This document shows positions 7,849 through 11,366 of a DNA stretch of 11,366 nucleotides, one piece after another. Both the position numbers and the translations under genes were made by a program. The stretch comes from Bacteroidales bacterium. GTDB taxonomy: Bacteria; Bacteroidota; Bacteroidia; Bacteroidales; UBA7960. The number at the start of each line of letters is the position of its first letter. Within the stretch, counting starts at the first letter, position 1. The notes below the pieces were generated by a model, which saw only the letters and a list, made by a program, of their open reading frames with translations, had not been told where the DNA came from and made no database searches. The stretch covers positions 1 to 11,366 of the forward strand of contig SKNE01000286.1 of the NCBI GenBank assembly GCA_007120675.1, written 5' to 3'.

Positions 7849-8717
7849 CACAAGCAAACGACTGGCCGCTGGTGTTCTTCACATTGTTCTCACAGATCAG
7901 CGTGGGCATTTTGATCAGTGCGCTGGTAGTGTGGCTCAGCCTGAAGAACACGGAAGCCACCGCATATGACACCATGAAAAAGGTGTTGCTGCTCACTGCC
8001 CTGGCCTTGATGGCAGTGGCACTTGTACTGTCTTTTCTCCACCTGTCCAGGCCGGGACAGGCAATCTATGCCCTCAGCCACGCAGCCAATTCCTGGCTGA
8101 GCCGGGAAATCATCCTGGCCAGCCTTTTTCTGCTCAGCCTGGCTTTAAGCTACGCCTCGCTCAAATGGAATTTTCCCCACCATAAATTGTTTGAGCAGCT
8201 ATACCTGGCAGCGACGATCATGGGCATCCTGCTGATCTGGATCATGGCCAGGGTCTACATGCTGCCCACCATTCCGCTCTGGAATGCCCCTTCCACTCCC
8301 GTTGCCTTCTTTACCACGACCTTGCTGCTGGGGGCCATGACCATCCTTGTGGTCACAGCCCTGGGCGCGAGGCAGGGTAGCCAGCCAGCCAGCATTGAAC
8401 AAGTCCAGGGCCTCCTGTTTTACCTGGTGGCCTTCGCAGTGTTCATTGCCTTGCTCAACATGTTTGTCCTGCAACCTGATATCACTGGCCTTACCAGCAG
8501 CTTCCCCCTGCCGGAGGTGGCCGGCAAATGGAAGAATGCGCAAATCGTCTTCCTGCTTGCAGGCTTCAGCCTGCTGACCTGGTGGTTCGCGTTCCAGCAC
8601 CCACAGGAAGGAGGCACCACATCCTGGCTTATTTACCTTTCAGCGGCCTGCCTTTTCCTGTCAGAGCTGGCCGGACGATATCTATTTTATGCATCGTATT
8701 TCAGGGTAGGGATCTGA
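7845..8717 (+). CDS. dmsC: DmsC-like membrane anchor and quinol-oxidising subunit
   Basis: A 290-residue protein, about the length of E. coli DmsC (287). ATG 7845 overlaps the dmsB stop (ATGA) behind a consensus AGGAGG. Eight hydrophobic segments fit the DmsC fold, roughly at 8-31, 46-65, 88-107, 115-137, 150-170, 186-208, 233-250 and 262-285. The conserved LHLSRP motif after helix 2 places His66 where E. coli DmsC has His65, implicated in menaquinol oxidation; SWLSREI and ELAGRYLFY are further family signatures. It should hold DmsAB on the periplasmic face of the inner membrane and feed it electrons from menaquinol. Family assignment is firm; residue equivalence was judged by eye. Confidence 0.9.
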   Translation: MTQANDWPLVFFTLFSQISVGILISALVVWLSLKNTEATAYDTMKKVLLLTALALMAVALVLSFLHLSRPGQAIYALSHAANSWLSREIILASLFLLSLALSYASLKWNFPHHKLFEQLYLAATIMGILLIWIMARVYMLPTIPLWNAPSTPVAFFTTTLLLGAMTILVVTALGARQGSQPASIEQVQGLLFYLVAFAVFIALLNMFVLQPDITGLTSSFPLPEVAGKWKNAQIVFLLAGFSLLTWWFAFQHPQEGGTTSWLIYLSAACLFLSELAGRYLFYASYFRVGI

Positions 8718-8773
8718 CGATCCTGCAGCCATCCAGGCAGGAGATAATCATCCAAAAAAGCATTGTGCATCGC

Positions 8774-10558
8774 ATGTTACCGTCCGACAAACAGGATAAA
8801 TGGCTGAAAGCTGCCGTGATCGGCAGTTTGTGGGGTGCCGCGGAGATCGTCCTTGGCAGCTTTCTTCATAACCTGCGTATCCCCTTCAGCGGTAATATTC
8901 TGACCTCCATCGGGATCATCCTGATGATTTCAGGTCACCGGCTATGGCCCCAGCGGGGCATCATATTCCGTGCGGGACTCATCTGTGCCGCCCTCAAAAC
9001 CATGTCACCCAGCCCCGTCATCCTGGGACCCATGCTGTCCATTTTCATGCAGGCCAGCCTGATGGAGATCGCCGTGACCCTCACCAGGGGGAGCAGGGCC
9101 GGCTATTTACTGGGTGGAGGCCTGGCAGTCAGCTGGAACCTGCTATACCGGATATTGTCCAGCATTGTGCTCTATGGCAGCTCCCTTATCGCGCTATACC
9201 AGAACCTGGTGGACTTCCTGGTGGAACAGACGCGGTGGACCATGCAGGCTTACTGGGGACCCATACTCATTCTTTGGGCTATCTTCTTTTCCTGGGGTGT
9301 CGTGGCAGCCGGACTGGGAATCATGGTGTCGCAGGCGGCAAAAAAGCAGGAGAAGGCCTGGGAAATCGACCCTGCCAGGCGAAGCTTTTCCTGGCAAACG
9401 GCTTCGGCTGCAAGGACGCGCTGGTCATTGGTCCGCCCCATCATCATCCTCTTCCTGTTAACCGGCGGATTGTACAGCATCAGCATCCTCCCTCCCCTCC
9501 ACAGCCTGGGCGTCCTGGTCATCTTTCTGGGTATTGTGTGGTTTTATGATGCACCGCTGCTCCTGCGCTTCGGACGCAAAAGGGGTTTCTGGCTGGCCAT
9601 AACCATCATGACCCTCCTGTCGGCCTTCCTTTTGGGACCCGGATACGGGTTTAGCCGGGAAGGACTGTTGACGGGATTACAGATGGTGATGCGTGCCATC
9701 TATGTAATCGGTGGCTTTGGCATCCTCAGCAGCGAACTGCAAAGGCCACAGGTCACAGCCCTTTTCGGCAGCCAGCGCCTGGCCCCCTTTCATATGGCGG
9801 TCAAAACAGCCTTCCATACCACCCCCCTGATGATCGAGGTGATTCCCGGAAAGGGTGCGTGGCGTCAACCCATCAAAGTGCTTAGCAGCATGGTGAGCAG
9901 CATGGAATACGCTTTGTCCTACATGAAGGCACAGCATGCCACCATGGCTGAAAGGCCCGTTTTCATTGTCACAGGGACAAAAGGCAGTGGCAAGACCACA
10001 CTGGCAGGCCAGATGATCCCTCTCTTTCGCGGGAAGGGAATCAAAGTAGCGGGCATCCTCGCACCGGACATCGTGGAGAGGGGACAACGTGTGGGTTACA
10101 GGGTGAAGGATGTCTCAAGCGGACAGGAGGAGCTCCTCTGCAAACAAGGGGGTGCGGGGATACAAAAGGAGAACAGGCCTTGTTGCGACAGTTCCCCGGA
10201 AGCGGCTCCGGCGAAGCAGGCCGGACAATATGTATTTCACCCCGCGGGTATCCGATTTGGGGAGGATGCCCTTGGCCCGGGTAAGCTCAAGGGGAAGGAC
10301 CTCCTGGTGCTGGATGAATTGGGGCCCTACGAACTCAAAGGTCTCGGGTGGGACAATGCATTTAAACGCCTGCTGACCCGGTGGGACGGCTCCTTACTGC
10401 TCATTGTGAGAGAATCCCTGGTGGATACCATGAGCCGCCATTATGGACTGAAGCCCACAATGGTCTTCCGGGCGGGTCAGCACAAGGCAGAGGAGGTTGT
10501 CTCCCAAATCAAGACCCTCCTCGAACAGGGAACCCCGGGCACGTCCGCGACAACCTGA
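8774..10558 (+). CDS. Polytopic membrane protein fused to a THEP1-like P-loop NTPase
   Basis: A 594-residue protein counted from ATG 8774, the first in-frame ATG after dmsC; GTG 8765 would add three residues. The N-terminal half has about six hydrophobic helices (12-30, 39-55, 61-77, 81-103, 108-133, 158-185) that by eye resemble an ECF-transporter S component. A charged linker (186-217) leads to a second membrane section with helices near 219-237, 241-258 and 267-287 and a long amphipathic tail to about 388, loosely like EcfT/CbiQ. The C-terminal domain starts near 394 with Walker A GTKGSGKTT (401-409), then GYRVKDVSSG and Walker B LVLDELGPYEL (Asp514, Glu515), the pattern of THEP1 nucleoside-triphosphatases (COG1618), not ABC ATPases. 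Three cysteines (456, 470, 471) lie between. Function unknown; its place between dmsC and mobA suggests molybdate, cofactor or another small-molecule supply. The NTPase call is good; the transporter resemblance is tentative. Confidence 0.75.
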   Translation: MLPSDKQDKWLKAAVIGSLWGAAEIVLGSFLHNLRIPFSGNILTSIGIILMISGHRLWPQRGIIFRAGLICAALKTMSPSPVILGPMLSIFMQASLMEIAVTLTRGSRAGYLLGGGLAVSWNLLYRILSSIVLYGSSLIALYQNLVDFLVEQTRWTMQAYWGPILILWAIFFSWGVVAAGLGIMVSQAAKKQEKAWEIDPARRSFSWQTASAARTRWSLVRPIIILFLLTGGLYSISILPPLHSLGVLVIFLGIVWFYDAPLLLRFGRKRGFWLAITIMTLLSAFLLGPGYGFSREGLLTGLQMVMRAIYVIGGFGILSSELQRPQVTALFGSQRLAPFHMAVKTAFHTTPLMIEVIPGKGAWRQPIKVLSSMVSSMEYALSYMKAQHATMAERPVFIVTGTKGSGKTTLAGQMIPLFRGKGIKVAGILAPDIVERGQRVGYRVKDVSSGQEELLCKQGGAGIQKENRPCCDSSPEAAPAKQAGQYVFHPAGIRFGEDALGPGKLKGKDLLVLDELGPYELKGLGWDNAFKRLLTRWDGSLLLIVRESLVDTMSRHYGLKPTMVFRAGQHKAEEVVSQIKTLLEQGTPGTSATT

Positions 10559-10587
10559 AACCCGGCATTCGCCTAACAGGAAACAAC

Positions 10588-11157
10588 ATGGATGAAGCGG
10601 TGAAAAAACTAACTGCAACAGTGCTGGCCGGGGGTAAAAGCCGGCGTTTCGGACAGGATAAGGCCTTTTTCCAATACCAGGGTAAGCCACTGGTGCTGCA
10701 TGCCTGTGAAATCATTGAACCCTATTGTGATCAGCTGCTGGTCAGCACCAACAAGCCTGCTGCCTACAAGTCCACAGGATTAAAGACCATCAGCGACATA
10801 TACCGAGACTGCGGACCGCTGGGTGGGATCCACAGTGCGCTTGTCCACGCCCGCCACGACCTGGTGGCCTTCATCCCCTGCGACAGCCCAATGCTTCCGG
10901 GTGAGCTTTACCGCTACCTGCTGCAACGGATGGAAGGGCGGGACCTGGTGCTGGCCGCACAAAGTGCAGGAGTGGAAAGCACCTGCGGCATTTGGCACAA
11001 GAAAAGCCTGCCCCGCCTGGAACGGGCCATCGCACAGAAGAAATACAAAATCCTGGATGCCATAGAGGGGATGGATGCCGGGTTGGTCCGGGTGGACACA
11101 GCACCATTTTATCACCCCCGCATCTTTCACAATATCAACACCAGGCATGATCTCTGA
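10588..11157 (+). CDS. mobA: Molybdenum cofactor guanylyltransferase MobA
   Basis: A 189-residue protein, the normal MobA length. ATG 10588 is 29 bases after the previous stop, with AGGAAA a few bases upstream; the longer open frame to the left lacks family features. The nucleotidyltransferase signature LAGGKSRRFGQDKA (13-26) binds GTP, CGPLGGI (75-81) matches the family, CDSP (98-101) carries the metal-binding Asp99, and the chain ends in the typical NINTRHDL. MobA joins GMP from GTP to molybdopterin in the cytoplasm, giving the MGD cofactor needed by DmsA before Tat export. Its place at the end of the dms cluster fits that role exactly. No mobB follows, though the preceding gene carries another P-loop domain. 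Its stop lies only 10 bases from the end of a convergent small gene. Confidence 0.95.
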   Translation: MDEAVKKLTATVLAGGKSRRFGQDKAFFQYQGKPLVLHACEIIEPYCDQLLVSTNKPAAYKSTGLKTISDIYRDCGPLGGIHSALVHARHDLVAFIPCDSPMLPGELYRYLLQRMEGRDLVLAAQSAGVESTCGIWHKKSLPRLERAIAQKKYKILDAIEGMDAGLVRVDTAPFYHPRIFHNINTRHDL

Positions 11158-11167
11158 TACATGCGCC

Positions 11168-11272
11168 TCACATGGCCAGGTACTTCATCACCTCATACAC
11201 AAGGAAGGCAGGCCACAGTATGGCTTTGAAAACGCCCAGCAAGCCAGCCGGTTCACTTTCCACGGTTTTCAC
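11168..11272 (-). CDS. Putative 34-residue single-pass membrane protein
   Basis: A minus-strand frame from GTG 11272 to TGA 11168-11170 encodes a 34-residue peptide with an acidic start (MKTVESEP) and one hydrophobic segment (LLGVFKAILWPAFLVYEVM) ending in KYLAM. The GTG overlaps the stop of the upstream minus-strand frame as GTGA, which suggests translational coupling. The aromatic and aliphatic segment with flanking charges looks like a genuine transmembrane microprotein, perhaps an accessory subunit of the gene before it. I do not recognise a named family. The chance that so short a frame is random is real, but the coupling and composition favour a gene. Confidence 0.5.
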   Translation of the reverse strand: MKTVESEPAGLLGVFKAILWPAFLVYEVMKYLAM

Positions 11273-11366
11273 AGGCACTCACGGTTAATGTCCAACACAT
11301 AATCTTCAATCACATTGAGCTGCCTGGCCACCTCAGCGCCATGGAAGCCCTGTATGTCCCCGTAAG
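11269..11366 (-). CDS. 3' end of an unrecognised minus-strand gene
   Basis: From the right edge inward one minus-strand frame stays open for 31 codons and ends at TGA 11269-11271; the other two minus frames hit stops within the first few dozen bases. The visible tail contains HGAEVARQLNVIEDYVLDIN and looks like a soluble, charged, helical C-terminus. I cannot assign a family from so little. It converges on mobA and its stop overlaps the start of the following small hydrophobic frame, so the two probably form a separate operon running leftward. Confidence 0.4.
   Translation of the reverse strand, partial: YGDIQGFHGAEVARQLNVIEDYVLDINRECL

Noticed and set aside
8528..8773. Upstream extension of the membrane-NTPase frame into dmsC
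   Set aside because: It overlaps the conserved C-terminal helices of DmsC in another frame and carries no membrane or family signature.
10381..10587. Upstream extension of the mobA frame
   Set aside because: It overlaps the NTPase C-terminus; MobA proteins begin shortly before the LAGGxSxRxG motif, as they do from ATG 10588.

Overview
The window looks like chromosomal DNA from a Bacteroidota-type bacterium with fairly high GC that respires anaerobically, at least some of the time. Three things point there. The protein families fit (a large Tricorn-like S41 protease, an M28 peptidase and a DmsABC-type molybdoenzyme). Most start sites have weak or A-rich leaders rather than Shine-Dalgarno sequences. 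The main promoter candidate matches the Bacteroidota -7 box TAnnTTTG. The assignment is an inference, because no rRNA or other marker gene is present.

Layout. Positions 3024 down to 1 (minus strand) hold a secreted Tricorn-protease homologue: signal peptide, two beta-propeller regions, PDZ and S41 protease core. Its last residues lie beyond the left edge. A 236-base AT-richer gap follows, and from it a six-gene cluster runs rightward (3261-11157): a secreted M28 zinc aminopeptidase; dmsA, dmsB and dmsC of a DMSO-reductase-family complex; an unusual membrane protein with a C-terminal THEP1-like P-loop NTPase; and mobA, which makes the guanylylated molybdenum cofactor. The first four genes are joined by three ATGA stop/start overlaps. 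The last two follow gaps of 56 and 29 bases. This looks like one transcription unit driven from a promoter near 3221. At the right edge two minus-strand reading frames converge on mobA: the 3' end of an unrecognised gene and a GTGA-coupled 34-residue hydrophobic protein.

How the genes fit together. DmsC probably takes electrons from menaquinol and passes them through the four Fe-S clusters of DmsB to the Mo-bisMGD site of the Tat-exported DmsA, which reduces an S-oxide, N-oxide or related acceptor. MobA supplies the guanylylated cofactor. The membrane-NTPase fusion lies between the enzyme and its cofactor gene, so it may serve molybdate or cofactor supply, but its function is unknown; its membrane part resembles ECF-transporter S and T components only in general outline. 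The M28 peptidase is translationally coupled to dmsA without an obvious metabolic reason. No dedicated DmsD/TorD chaperone, no mobB and no molybdate ABC transporter appear in the window.

No rRNA, tRNA, CRISPR array, insertion sequence or convincing intrinsic terminator was seen. Apart from 3025-3260, intergenic space is minimal.
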